Notes under the pieces: model-generated | What the model was told of the DNA's origin: nothing | The model's database searches: none | Seen by the model: only the letters and a program-made list of their open reading frames with translations | Shown: one piece after another, positions 43,027-52,036 of the stretch | How positions within the stretch are numbered: the stretch's first letter is position 1 | How the letters are laid out: the number at the start of each line of letters is the position of its first letter | Origin: Naasia sp. SYSU D00948 | GTDB taxonomy: Bacteria; Actinomycetota; Actinomycetes; Actinomycetales; Microbacteriaceae | DNA: 64,000 nt | Direction: 5' to 3' | Assembly: GCF_017916515.1 (NCBI RefSeq) | Contig: NZ_JAFMTA010000001.1 | Coordinates: 310,001-374,000 of the forward strand | Translations under genes and position numbers: made by a program

Positions 43027-43875
43027 TCAGGCGGAGCGGAACCTGGTCCGGATGGATCCGATGCCCTCGATCGTGCTCACCAGCTCGTCGGCGGGCGTGA
43101 GGAAGCGCTTCGGCGTCCGGGCGTTCCCGACCCCTGAGGGAGTCCCCGTGAAGATCAGGTCGCCGGGCAGCAGCGCGCAGACCGCGGACAGCCGGGCGAT
43201 CAGCTCGGGCACGTCGTAGATCATCTTGGCGGTCCTGCTCGACTGCATGGTCTGGCCGCCGATCGAGCAGGAGATGGCCAGGTCGTCGCGATCGGGAAGC
43301 TCGTCCGGGGTCACGAGCCACGGTCCGGTCGGGCCGAATCCCTCGTGCGACTTGGCGAGGCTGTACTGGGGGCGGCTGCCCGCCATCTGGGAGGTCCGCT
43401 CCGACAGGTCCTGTCCCACCGTCACTCCGGCGACGTGATCCCACGCCGCGGCCCTGGCCACGTCCCTCCCGCCGCGGCCGATCACGACCACCAGCTCGAC
43501 CTCCCAGTCCACGGTCGCGGTCGGGAGCGTCACCTCGGCATCGGCGCCGGTGAGACAGGACGCGAACTTGGTGAACGTCACCGGCAGCGAGTCGGGCGGG
43601 TAGCCGGCCTCGTCCGCGTGCTCGCGGTAGTTGACCCCGATCGCGAAGACCTGGGTGGGCCGGGGAACCGGCGGGCCGAGGTCCGAGGGCGTGAAGGAGA
43701 CGTCGCCCTCGTCGTAGCGCAGCCGGCTCAGCCAGTCGATGAACGCGTCCCAGTTCCCGACGACCTGCTGGGGGTCGGGCCCGAAGCGCCCTCCGCTCGC
43801 GGTCGCGATGTCGAGCCCGGACCCCTGGCCCAGGACGAGGACGGAGCGGCCGGCGACGTTGGCGAGCTTCACCAT
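43027..43875 (-). CDS. Fumarylacetoacetate hydrolase family protein
   Basis: A 282-residue FAH-superfamily enzyme (hydratase, isomerase or decarboxylase of oxo-acids). The metal site is seen in DWEVELVVVIGRGG (Glu-x-Glu type) with upstream GVNYREHADEAG. VAGVTVGQDLSERTSQ, and LLPGDLIFTGTPSGVG near the end, are standard family blocks. It lies 42 nt after the carboxylesterase gene but has CATACT 6 nt before its ATG, so it may have its own promoter as well as readthrough. Similar proteins act on sugar-acid intermediates such as 2,4-dioxo acids. Confidence 0.87.
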   Translation of the reverse strand: MVKLANVAGRSVLVLGQGSGLDIATASGGRFGPDPQQVVGNWDAFIDWLSRLRYDEGDVSFTPSDLGPPVPRPTQVFAIGVNYREHADEAGYPPDSLPVTFTKFASCLTGADAEVTLPTATVDWEVELVVVIGRGGRDVARAAAWDHVAGVTVGQDLSERTSQMAGSRPQYSLAKSHEGFGPTGPWLVTPDELPDRDDLAISCSIGGQTMQSSRTAKMIYDVPELIARLSAVCALLPGDLIFTGTPSGVGNARTPKRFLTPADELVSTIEGIGSIRTRFRSA

Positions 43876-43917
43876 GCGCTCAGTATGGCCTCGCGACCGC
43901 TCCGGCGCCGCTCCGTG

Positions 43918-45402
43918 TCACGAGCCGACGAGCACCTGTGCCGAGTCGTACGTGCCGGTCTCGACGTGCGGCTGCGCATCCCACACCATGACGGCGCCCG
44001 CCTCGTCGTAGGCCTGCCAGCCGGGGAGGCCGTCGCGGATGAAGGCCGCGTACGCGCCGTGCACGGTGTCCGCGAGCGACTGCGGAGCGTCCGCTCCGGC
44101 GATCGTCGCGACGTGCGGGTGCGCGAGCACGTCGAACACGAACGGCACGTCCAGGCAGTGGCCGGAGATGCCGCCGATGCCGGAGGGCCACGCGAAGTCG
44201 TAGACCCACGTCGGGGCGGGGCCGCGCCGGGCGTCCGCCCAGGCCCTCGTGTGCCGCCGGAAGACGAGGTCGGTCGTGTACTGGCCGAGCGCCTCGGCCG
44301 CGTGGTCGCCGTTCAGGGAGCCGACGTAGGCGGCGGCCGTGGCCGCGTCCAGCCCGAGCTGCCGGAGCAGCTCCTCGGGCTCCCACGAGTCGAACAGGCT
44401 CCTGTGCCCGAGGGCGAGACCGCTGAACTCGTCGCGCGTGCTGCCGATCAGCAGCGGGATGTCGGCCCCGGCTCCGGCTCGCACGCTCTCCCCGATCGGG
44501 GCGGGGACGAGGTCGCCGTCGACCACGGGACCGAAGGTGATCAGTCCGCCCATGCCGCGGCTCGCCGCGATGAGGCTCTCCGCGGTCGGCCTCTCGAGCG
44601 GCGAGAAGCCGCCGCCGATCGCGTTCAGGAGCTCCGCCTCGGGCACTGACGCGAAGCCGGCGCGGTCCCCCTCGATGCCCAGCCGCTCGGCCAGCGTCGT
44701 GGTCGCGAGCTCGGCGACGGCGAGCGTGATGTCCGCGGGCGCGGGCGAGAGCGCCGCGACGCGGGAGAACAGGCCGCGGGCGCCCGGCAGGGTGAGCAGG
44801 GTCATGACCGCGCCGCCGCCGGCGGACTGGCCCGCAATGGTGACCTGGGCCGGGTCCCCCCCGAACGTCCCGATGTTGTCGCGGACCCACTCGAGGGCGA
44901 GGATCCAGTCCAGGATGCCGCGGTTCGCGGGAGCGTCGGGCAGCCAGCCGAAGCCCTCGAAGCCGAGCCGGTAGGAGATCACGACGAGGACGACGCCGTC
45001 GCGGTTGAAGGCCGCGCCGTCGTACCAGGGGCTCGCGGGTGAGCCGGCGACGTAGCCGCCGCCGTGGATGTACACGAGGACCGGGAGGCCGCTGCCGTCG
45101 GCGGGACGGGCGCTCGGCGTGAAGACGTTGACCGAGAGGATGTCCTCCCCGGGGATGCTCGGCTCCGGGATCGCGGTCACCTCGGCCAGCGCCTTGCGCT
45201 GCGGGGTGGGCCCGTACTCGAGAGCGTCGCGCACACCGCTCCAGCGCGCGCGGGGCTCGGGCGCGAGGAACCGGCGCTCGCCGAAGGGCACCTCCGCGTA
45301 GGGGATGCCGAGGAACACGTCCGAGTCGCCGCGGCGGAAGCCGCGGACGGCCCCCGCCGTCGTCTCGACGATGGGGTACTGCGCTCCGGCGTCGGTGGTC
45401 AT
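43918..45402 (-). CDS. Type B carboxylesterase
   Basis: A 494-residue esterase of the acetylcholinesterase/para-nitrobenzyl esterase family. Ser193 is the nucleophile in GQSAGGGAVM, the oxyanion motif is YIHGGGYVAG, and the N-terminal FLGIPYAEVPFGERRF is characteristic. There is no signal peptide, so it is probably cytoplasmic. ATG at 45402 follows GGGAGAG. It lies 64 nt after the dehydrogenase gene in the sugar-acid operon; it may open lactone or ester substrates, which is inference. Confidence 0.88.
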   Translation of the reverse strand: MTTDAGAQYPIVETTAGAVRGFRRGDSDVFLGIPYAEVPFGERRFLAPEPRARWSGVRDALEYGPTPQRKALAEVTAIPEPSIPGEDILSVNVFTPSARPADGSGLPVLVYIHGGGYVAGSPASPWYDGAAFNRDGVVLVVISYRLGFEGFGWLPDAPANRGILDWILALEWVRDNIGTFGGDPAQVTIAGQSAGGGAVMTLLTLPGARGLFSRVAALSPAPADITLAVAELATTTLAERLGIEGDRAGFASVPEAELLNAIGGGFSPLERPTAESLIAASRGMGGLITFGPVVDGDLVPAPIGESVRAGAGADIPLLIGSTRDEFSGLALGHRSLFDSWEPEELLRQLGLDAATAAAYVGSLNGDHAAEALGQYTTDLVFRRHTRAWADARRGPAPTWVYDFAWPSGIGGISGHCLDVPFVFDVLAHPHVATIAGADAPQSLADTVHGAYAAFIRDGLPGWQAYDEAGAVMVWDAQPHVETGTYDSAQVLVGS

Positions 45403-45466
45403 CGCTCTCCCGTCGGCGTCCCGCGGTGGACGCCCCGGCCATCCTGGCACGACCGGGCGCTCGCGC

Positions 45467-46930
45467 TCAGCGGACCGGCGACGCCTCCGGGACCTGCAGG
45501 ACGCCGTCCACCCGGCGGGGGACGCGCAGGGGGTTGTCGTCCTGCAGGGCGGGCGGCAGGACGGCGGCCGGGGCGTCCTGGTACGCGATGGGGCGCAGGA
45601 AGCGGCGCACCGCGGTCGCTCCGACGGACGTGTGCTGCGACGTCGTCGCGGGCCAGGGCCCGCCGTGGTGCTGCGACCAGGTCACCGCCACGCCCGTCGG
45701 CCAGCCGGCGAAGAGCACCCGACCGGCGATGCGTTCGAGCGCCGCGACCAGCTCCGGTCGGGCCTCGCCGTCCTGCGCGTGCAGCGTCGCGGTGAGGCTG
45801 CCCTCGAGCTCGGCGAGTGCGGCCAGCACCTCCTCCTCGTCGCCGTACTCGATGAGCAGGGTGAGCGGGCCGAAGACCTCCTCGAAGAGCTCGGACGCGT
45901 GCTCGCGGAGCTGTTCGGCGCCGACCCGCAGGACCACGGGAGCGACCTCCTCCCCGGCCGCCTCCCCGCTGCCGGCGACGACCGTCACGCCGGGCACGGA
46001 CCGGAGGTGTTCGAGGCCGCGCGAGAAGCCCGCGGCGATCGACTCGGTCAGCATCTTGTGCGGCGAGGTGCCGACGAGGCCCGGCAGCCGGGACTCGACG
46101 CCCGACCCCCGAGGCACGAAGACGACGCCGGGCTTCGTGCAGAACTGGCCGTTGCCGAGCTGGAACGACCCGGCGAGCCCCTCCGCCAGCGCGGAGCCGC
46201 GTGCAGCGTCCGCACCGGGCGTGATCACGACCGGATTGATGCTGCCGAGCTCCCCGAAGAACGGGATCGGGGCCGGACGCGCCGCGGCCCGCTCGTGCAG
46301 CGCCCGGCCGCCGCGGACGGACCCGGTGAACGCGACGGCCTGGATCGCGGGGTGGTCGACGAGCGCGAGTCCCGCCTCGAACCCCTCGATCATCGCGAAG
46401 ACGCCCTCCGGGGCGCCCGCGTCGGCGAGGGCCGAGGCGACGAGGCCGGCGGTGAGGCCGGAGGTCTCCGGATGGCCGGGATGGGCCTTGACGATCACCG
46501 GGCAGCCGACGGCGAGTGCGGACGCGGTGTCGCCGCCGGCGATCGAGAACGCGAACGGGAAGTTCGACGCCGAGAACACCGCGACAGGGCCGATCGGCCG
46601 GAGGATGCGGCGCAGGTCCGGCTTCGGCGGGGTCGCGTCCGGATCGGCGTGGTCGATGACCGCCTCGAGGTAGCCGCCCTCCTCGACGACGTCGGCGAAC
46701 AGCCGGAGCTGCCCCGTGGTGCGCGTCACCTCGCCGCGCAGGCGCGGGTCGCCGAGCGCGGTCTCGTGGTCGCCGGCTCGCGTGAGCTCGTCCGCGTGCT
46801 CGTCGAGCCGGTCGGCGACCGCCCGCAGCCATCCGGCGCGCTCCGCCCCGGACGAGCGGACGGTGAGCTCGAACGCCCTCGCGGCCGCCCGCGCGAGATC
46901 GTCGACCTGGTCGATGGTGGTGTCCGTCAT
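45467..46930 (-). CDS. Aldehyde dehydrogenase, 2-oxoglutarate semialdehyde (2,5-dioxovalerate) type
   Basis: A 487-residue NAD(P)-dependent dehydrogenase. Catalytic Glu227 lies in FFGELGSINP and Cys264 in NGQFCTKPG. GPVAVFSASNFPFAFSIAGGDT is diagnostic of the 2,5-dioxovalerate/ketoglutarate semialdehyde subgroup. It would oxidise the semialdehyde made by the KdgD-like enzyme two genes upstream to 2-oxoglutarate, ending an aldarate route. ATG overlaps the preceding gene's stop (ATGA). Confidence 0.88.
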   Translation of the reverse strand: MTDTTIDQVDDLARAAARAFELTVRSSGAERAGWLRAVADRLDEHADELTRAGDHETALGDPRLRGEVTRTTGQLRLFADVVEEGGYLEAVIDHADPDATPPKPDLRRILRPIGPVAVFSASNFPFAFSIAGGDTASALAVGCPVIVKAHPGHPETSGLTAGLVASALADAGAPEGVFAMIEGFEAGLALVDHPAIQAVAFTGSVRGGRALHERAAARPAPIPFFGELGSINPVVITPGADAARGSALAEGLAGSFQLGNGQFCTKPGVVFVPRGSGVESRLPGLVGTSPHKMLTESIAAGFSRGLEHLRSVPGVTVVAGSGEAAGEEVAPVVLRVGAEQLREHASELFEEVFGPLTLLIEYGDEEEVLAALAELEGSLTATLHAQDGEARPELVAALERIAGRVLFAGWPTGVAVTWSQHHGGPWPATTSQHTSVGATAVRRFLRPIAYQDAPAAVLPPALQDDNPLRVPRRVDGVLQVPEASPVR

Positions 46931-48003
46931 GCCTTCTCCTCCTCGGCGAAGCGGATGCCGAGTCCCTCGGGCGGTCCGCCCGTGACCCAGCCCTTCTCGA
47001 TGCGGAGGCCGGGCGCCTCGACGAGCGACCCTAGCTGCTCGAACCCGGCGTCCTCGACGTCCTCGACCCACGTCGACTCGGGAAGGGCGAAGGCGAGCTG
47101 CGCGGAGAGCTCCGGCAGGAGGTGCGGGGCGAGCTCGACGCCGCGCTCGCGGGCGAGCTCGGCGATCGCGAGGAACGGCGTGATGCCGCCGACGCGGATC
47201 ACGTTGGGCTGGACGACGTCCGCGGCGCCCGCGTCGAGCCAGTCGCGGAAGCGGTGGACGGTGTGCAGGTTCTCGCCGACGGCGAGCGGGAGGGGCACGC
47301 GCCGCTTGAGCTCGCGGTGCGCCGCGAGGTCGTCGGCGCGCATCGGCTCCTCGAGCCAGCGCACCCCGAGCTCCAGCAGAGCCTCCGCGGCGCGGGTCGC
47401 ACGGTCGAGCTCCCACCGCTGGTTGGCGTCGACCATGAGGGCGCGGCCGTGGCCGAGGACCTCGCGCACGGCCTGGAGCCGGTCGAGGTCTTCCGCGAGG
47501 TCGGGCTTGCCGATCTTGACCTTGACCGCGCCGTAGCCGGCCGCCACCCACCGCCGGACCTGCTCGACGAGCTGCTCCTGCGAGTAGTGCAGGTTGACGC
47601 CGCTGCCGTACACCGGCTGCCGGTCGTGCCGCCGACCCAGCAGGTCGGTCACCGAGCGGTGCGCGCGGCGGCCCGCGAGGTCCCAGAGGGCGAGGTCGAG
47701 CCCGGCGAGCGCGATGGTGGTGACTCCCCCGCCGCCGGCCTCGTGGATCCGCTCCCACACGTCCCGCCAGATGGAGGGCTCGGCGGGCAGGCCGGCGGCG
47801 AAGGGCGCGATGTCGTCCTCGAGCAGCGCCTGCACGGCGCGGCCGCCGATCGTCGGCGTCCAGCTGAATCCGTGGCCCTCGGCGCCGTCGGACGCCGTCA
47901 CGGCGACCTCCACGACGCTGAGGTCGCGCACGTCGGCGCCCCAGGGCCGGGTCAGCGGGATGCGGATGCGGCGGGTGCGGAGCTCGCGGATCGTCGCGGT
48001 CAC
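46927..48003 (-). CDS. Enolase-superfamily enzyme (mandelate racemase/muconate lactonizing type)
   Basis: A 358-residue enzyme. The catalytic Lys pair lies in AVKVKIGKP (about 160-168). Metal ligands follow as MVDANQRW, WLEEPM and AVGEN, and a late His in APHLLPELS. Members of this subgroup dehydrate sugar acids or cycloisomerise aldarolactones. Given its neighbours, the likely substrate is galactarate/glucarate or their lactones, feeding the KdgD-like enzyme. GTG overlaps the upstream stop (GTGA). Confidence 0.87.
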   Translation of the reverse strand: MTATIRELRTRRIRIPLTRPWGADVRDLSVVEVAVTASDGAEGHGFSWTPTIGGRAVQALLEDDIAPFAAGLPAEPSIWRDVWERIHEAGGGGVTTIALAGLDLALWDLAGRRAHRSVTDLLGRRHDRQPVYGSGVNLHYSQEQLVEQVRRWVAAGYGAVKVKIGKPDLAEDLDRLQAVREVLGHGRALMVDANQRWELDRATRAAEALLELGVRWLEEPMRADDLAAHRELKRRVPLPLAVGENLHTVHRFRDWLDAGAADVVQPNVIRVGGITPFLAIAELARERGVELAPHLLPELSAQLAFALPESTWVEDVEDAGFEQLGSLVEAPGLRIEKGWVTGGPPEGLGIRFAEEEKA

Positions 48004-48914
48004 GCGATCAGCGCCCGGCCCTGCTCGAGCAGTCCCCGCAGTCGCTCGAGCTGATCCGGGTTCGGGTCCACGAGCGGCGCGCGCACCGGCCCCACGTCGA
48101 CTCCGCGGAGGCGGAGACCCGCCTTGATCAGGGCGACCGCGAAGCCGGGCGTCTCGTCGCGCAGGCGGACGAGCGGCGCGTAGAAGCCGTCGAGCAGCCG
48201 GGCCTGGATCTCCTGGTCCCCCTCCCGGTAGGCGCGGTAGAAGGCCGTCGCGATGTCGGGAGCCATGGCGAACACGGCCGACGAGTAGAGCGGGACCCCG
48301 ATCGCGGCGTACGCGGCCTGACTCAGCTCCGCGGTGAGCAGCCCGTTGAAGAACAGGACGTCCGAGCGGCCGGACCGCCGGGCCGTGAGCACGAACTCCT
48401 GGGCGAGGGCGACGTCCCCGACGCCGTCCTTGATGCCCGCCACCCGCTCGTCCTCGAGCAGTCGCGCGATGGAGGCCGTCGAGAACTTCGCCGTGCCGCG
48501 GTGGTAGACGATGACCGGCAGCAGGCTCGCGGCGGCGATGGCCTGCACGTAGGCGACGAGTCCCTCCTGCGGGCCCTGCACGAGGTAGGGCGGCAGCACG
48601 AGGAGCGCGCGAGCGCCGGCCCGCTCGGCGATGCGCGCGCAGGCGACCGCCTGGCCGAGAGGGCCGCCGACCCCGGCGACGACCGGAACGCGGCCGGCCG
48701 TCGCACGGACGGCGGCCCGCACGACGATCTCGTACTCGTCGAAGCCCAGGGCGTGGTACTCGCCGGTGCCGCAGGCCGCGAACACCGCGCCGGGACCGTG
48801 CTCGACGCCCGTCGCGATGTGCTGCTCGACGACCTCGGAGTCGACGCGATCCTTGCCGTCGAACGCCGTGACGGGGAAGAAGAGGACGCCGTCCGCGAAT
48901 CCGAGCTCAGCCAT
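48000..48914 (-). CDS. kdgD: 5-dehydro-4-deoxyglucarate dehydratase (DHDPS family)
   Basis: A 304-residue class I aldolase-fold enzyme that dehydrates and decarboxylates 5-dehydro-4-deoxy-D-glucarate to 2-oxoglutarate semialdehyde. GVLFFPVTAFD at the N terminus, CGTGEYHALGFDEY, the Schiff-base Lys in GIKDGVGD, LYSSAVF and KAGLRLRGVDVGPVRAPL all fit KdgD rather than DapA. The product is the substrate expected for the dehydrogenase at 45467-46930. It overlaps the upstream dehydrogenase gene by 8 nt. Confidence 0.88.
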   Translation of the reverse strand: MAELGFADGVLFFPVTAFDGKDRVDSEVVEQHIATGVEHGPGAVFAACGTGEYHALGFDEYEIVVRAAVRATAGRVPVVAGVGGPLGQAVACARIAERAGARALLVLPPYLVQGPQEGLVAYVQAIAAASLLPVIVYHRGTAKFSTASIARLLEDERVAGIKDGVGDVALAQEFVLTARRSGRSDVLFFNGLLTAELSQAAYAAIGVPLYSSAVFAMAPDIATAFYRAYREGDQEIQARLLDGFYAPLVRLRDETPGFAVALIKAGLRLRGVDVGPVRAPLVDPNPDQLERLRGLLEQGRALIA

Positions 48915-49818
48915 GTGAAGCCTCCGTGTTCGTCGCGGCGAGCTCGGTGCGCCAGGTGCGCCGTGCTCGCCAGCCGAGCAGCTCCTCGGCATGGGTGCTG
49001 GAGAAGACCGCCGCGTCGGGAGCCAGGTGCCGTCCTGCGCCGCCGACGCCGGGCACGAGCCGCTCGAGGGCCTCGCCGACCGGCTCCCGGACCAGCGAGT
49101 CCGGGGCCCCGACGAAGAAGACCTCGCCGTTCGGGATGCGGTCGGCGTTCTCGATCCAGGTCCGGACGAAGTCGCCGGCGTCACGGGCGTCCAGGTAGTT
49201 GAACAGGGCGACCGCCGATAGCGAGGGGTCGTCGAGCCGCTCGAGGACGGTGTGCCCCTGCTGGGTGGGCGCCCCCTGCCACTCCTCCGGGGAGATCACG
49301 TAGCAGGGCCGGAAGGCGCCGAAGCGGGCGCGGTGGCCGTCGCTGCGCACCGCCTTCGCCATCAGCTGCTCGACGGCGACCTTGGACAGGGCGTAGGCGT
49401 TCCACGGAGCGACGGGATGCCGCTCGTCGAGGGGCAGGTAGGCGGGGCTCCAGCCGCTCGGCGAGTTGTAGCCGATCACGGTCGGGCTGCTCGCGACGAG
49501 GAGGGAGCTCGCTCCGCTCTCGAGGGTCGCCTCGAGCACCGCGTACGCGAGCGAGGTGTTCGTGATGAACGTCTCGGCCTCGGGCGCGCTGAACGGCACG
49601 GCGATCGCCGCGAGGTGCACGACCGCCTCAGGGCGGACCTCCCGGAAGAGGCGGGAGGCGGTTCCGGGGGCGAGCAGGTCGGCCTGCAGCTGCCGGGCCG
49701 GCAGCCCCTCGAGCGCCTCCCGGTCCACCGAGACGACCCCGTGGCCGGCCTCCGCGAGGACCCGGACGACGCTGCGGCCGAGGCGTCCGGAGCCGCCGGT
49801 GACGAGGACCCGCGTCAT
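48907..49818 (-). CDS. NAD-dependent epimerase/dehydratase family, candidate uronate dehydrogenase
   Basis: A 303-residue extended short-chain dehydrogenase. The NAD loop is VLVTGGSGRLGRSVV, the active-site Ser/Thr region VASSPTVIGY and the catalytic pair YALSK (Tyr-x3-Lys). ASSPTVIGY resembles the ASSNHTIGY region of uronate dehydrogenases, which oxidise galacturonate or glucuronate to aldarolactones. With enolase-superfamily, KdgD and semialdehyde dehydrogenase genes following, that role is attractive but not proven. ATG overlaps the Gfo/Idh stop (ATGA). Confidence 0.78.
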   Translation of the reverse strand: MTRVLVTGGSGRLGRSVVRVLAEAGHGVVSVDREALEGLPARQLQADLLAPGTASRLFREVRPEAVVHLAAIAVPFSAPEAETFITNTSLAYAVLEATLESGASSLLVASSPTVIGYNSPSGWSPAYLPLDERHPVAPWNAYALSKVAVEQLMAKAVRSDGHRARFGAFRPCYVISPEEWQGAPTQQGHTVLERLDDPSLSAVALFNYLDARDAGDFVRTWIENADRIPNGEVFFVGAPDSLVREPVGEALERLVPGVGGAGRHLAPDAAVFSSTHAEELLGWRARRTWRTELAATNTEASHG

Positions 49819-51233
49819 CGGGCGCCCTCGCGCAGCACCGCGGACGCCGGGCCGAGGTCGAGCTCGGAGGTGGGGACGGGGCGTCCCTCGGCGAGGGACC
49901 GGTTCCCGGCGAGGCCGACCGCGACGGAGCGGACGCCGTCCGTCCAGGACGCCGCCCGCGCCAGCTCGTCCTCGTCGCCGCCGACGAACACGTCGCGGAG
50001 GAGCTGCTCGTCGCCGCCGCCGTGCCCGCCCTCGCCGGTCGGGATCTCGACCTGGCGGGCGGGCTCGAAGTGCTTCTGCACGACGAGGCGCTCGGACACG
50101 GGCCGGCCGCTCTCGTCGACGACCCCCTCGGGGCGCGCGCTGGGATCGACGACCCTGCCGCCGTCCCCGTCGAGCAGGACGGCGCCGCGCTCGACGACCG
50201 TGAGCTCCGCGCGGCCCCTGGTGCCGTTCACCGCGACGATGTACCCCTCCCAGGGCGAGTGCGCGTTGAGCGAGTACGACATCGTGGCGCCCGACAGGTA
50301 GTCGACGATCAGGGCGAGGTTGTCCTCGATCGTGATGCCCGGATCGAACACGTCGCGATCGCGGAGGTACCCGTCGTACTTCTCCTGCTCGAGGTAGAGG
50401 CCGCGCAGGTGGTCGTCGGTGCGGAGGTCGAGGCTGAACGCGTCACGGTGCGGGGAGTCGACGGAGCCGCGCTCGGGCCGCGGGCCGAGGCCGCGCTTCG
50501 CCGCGTTCTCGGCGCCGTAGAAGCGGAGCCCCCCGCTCGCGTACACGCGGGTCGGGGCGTCCTGCAGCCACCAGTTGACGAGGTCGAAGTGGTGCGACGA
50601 CTTGTGGATCAGCAGTCCGCCGGAGTTCTCCTTCACCCGGTGCCAGCGCCGGAAGTAGTCGGCGCCGTGCGCCGTGTCGAGGACCCACTCGAAGTGCACC
50701 GAGGTGACCTGCCCGATCTCGCCGGACTGGATCACCCGCCGAAGGGCGGAGTTGCGGGGCGAGTAGCGGTAGTTGAACGTCACCGTGACCGCGCGGCCGG
50801 TTCGCTCCGCGGCCTCGGCGATGCGCCGCACGCCCTCCTCGGTCGTGGTGAGGGGCTTCTCCACGACGGCGTCCGCGCCGGCCTCGAGGGCGGCGACGGC
50901 GTAGTCGGCGTGGGTGAAGTCGGGGGTCGTGACGATCACCCGGTCGATGCGGTGGGCGCGGACGGCGTCGCCGAGCTCGGCCGGATCGAAGCGCGCCGGA
51001 GCCTCGAGTCCCGCCGACCGGAGCCGCTGCTCGGACCAGTCGAGCCGGCCCGGGTTGGTGTCGCCCCAGGCGACGAGCTCCGCCACCTCGGCGAAGGGGC
51101 CGGCGATGGCGCCGACGTACATCTGGGCCCTCGAGCCCGTTCCCACGACGGCGTACCGGCGGCGCTCCCCCGCCTGCCCGCGCGTGTCCCCGGCCGTCCC
51201 CTCGATCGTTCCGGGAGTTCCGGAACCGCTCAT
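49815..51233 (-). CDS. Gfo/Idh/MocA family oxidoreductase
   Basis: A 472-residue NAD(P)-dependent sugar oxidoreductase. The Rossmann motif is AVVGTGSRAQMYVGAI (about 28-43), the dehydrogenase signature VVEKPLTT (Lys of the EKP motif), and the substrate side includes HKSSHHFDLVNWW. ATG at 51233 follows GAGGAGG. It is the first gene of the operon that runs to about 43 kb, with the AAGCGCTT operator 31 nt upstream. The substrate sugar is unknown. Confidence 0.88.
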   Translation of the reverse strand: MSGSGTPGTIEGTAGDTRGQAGERRRYAVVGTGSRAQMYVGAIAGPFAEVAELVAWGDTNPGRLDWSEQRLRSAGLEAPARFDPAELGDAVRAHRIDRVIVTTPDFTHADYAVAALEAGADAVVEKPLTTTEEGVRRIAEAAERTGRAVTVTFNYRYSPRNSALRRVIQSGEIGQVTSVHFEWVLDTAHGADYFRRWHRVKENSGGLLIHKSSHHFDLVNWWLQDAPTRVYASGGLRFYGAENAAKRGLGPRPERGSVDSPHRDAFSLDLRTDDHLRGLYLEQEKYDGYLRDRDVFDPGITIEDNLALIVDYLSGATMSYSLNAHSPWEGYIVAVNGTRGRAELTVVERGAVLLDGDGGRVVDPSARPEGVVDESGRPVSERLVVQKHFEPARQVEIPTGEGGHGGGDEQLLRDVFVGGDEDELARAASWTDGVRSVAVGLAGNRSLAEGRPVPTSELDLGPASAVLREGAR

Positions 51234-51263
51234 GCTGACCTCCTCGTCGGGCGCCCGCGAAAG

Positions 51264-51281
51264 CGAGAAAGCGCTTTCTCG
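51264..51281. promoter_or_regulatory. LacI-family operator, sugar-acid operon
   Basis: A perfect 18-bp palindrome, CGAGAAAGCGCTTTCTCG, between the Gfo/Idh gene (start 51233) and the divergent esterase (start 51371). The core AAGCGCTT recurs at 53097-53104 and 57172-57179. Confidence 0.85.
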
Positions 51282-51370
51282 ACGCTCGTCTATTGTGGTC
51301 TCCGCGCGTGCGAGGGTCAAACGCGCCGCGCGGGACGACCCGGCGGGGACCAGGAGGAGGGGACGGCGGG

Positions 51371-52036
51371 ATGCGCGATCTGCACATGATCGTCCTGCCC
51401 GGCGGGGGCTACCGGAACCTGGCCGACCACGAGGCGGAGCCGGTGGCGGAGTGGCTCGGCTCCCTCGGCTGCTCGGCCGAAGTCGTGCGGTATCCCGTGC
51501 AGACGCGGCATCCCGCGCCCCTCGACGCGGTGCGCGCCGCCGTCCGCAGTGCCCGGGAGCGCGGCGCGGCGCGCGTGGGCCTGCTCGGCTTCTCGGCGGG
51601 CGGCCACGCCGCCGGTCTCGGCGCCCTCGCGCCCGGCGCCACGGCCGAGGAGCGGGTCGACGTGCTCGTCCTGTGCTACCCGGTCACCTCGATGCGGCTC
51701 GACACGCACGCGGGATCCCGTGCCATGCTCCTCGGGCCGGCCCCGTCGGACGAGCTGCGCGCATCCACCTCGCTCGAGACCCTGGTCTCGTCCGATGCCC
51801 CGCCCGTCTTCGTCTGGCACACCGCGGACGATGCCACCGTGCCCGTCGAGCACTCCTACCTCCTCGGGTCGGCGCTCGCCCGGCACGGGGTCCCGCACGC
51901 GCTGCACGTCTACCCCTCGGGGCGGCATGGGCTGGGCCTGGCCCGGGAGGGCGGCGACGCCGGGGTCTGGACGCGCGACTGCGCGGAGTGGCTGGCGAGC
52001 CTGGACCTGCGGGACGGAGGGGGATCAGCGCGCTGA
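51371..52036 (+). CDS. Alpha/beta hydrolase (acetyl-esterase-like)
   Basis: A 221-residue compact esterase of the BD-FAE/acetyl-xylan-esterase-like group. MIVLPGGGYRNLADHE gives the GGGY oxyanion motif, GFSAGGHAAG the nucleophile elbow (Ser around 78), WHTADDATVPVEHS the acid region and YPSGRHGLGLA the catalytic His. An AGGAGGAGG stretch lies 10-20 nt before the ATG. It is divergent from the sugar-acid operon and shares its operator region, so it is likely co-regulated. Deacetylation of plant oligosaccharides is a reasonable guess. Confidence 0.82.
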   Translation: MRDLHMIVLPGGGYRNLADHEAEPVAEWLGSLGCSAEVVRYPVQTRHPAPLDAVRAAVRSARERGAARVGLLGFSAGGHAAGLGALAPGATAEERVDVLVLCYPVTSMRLDTHAGSRAMLLGPAPSDELRASTSLETLVSSDAPPVFVWHTADDATVPVEHSYLLGSALARHGVPHALHVYPSGRHGLGLAREGGDAGVWTRDCAEWLASLDLRDGGGSAR

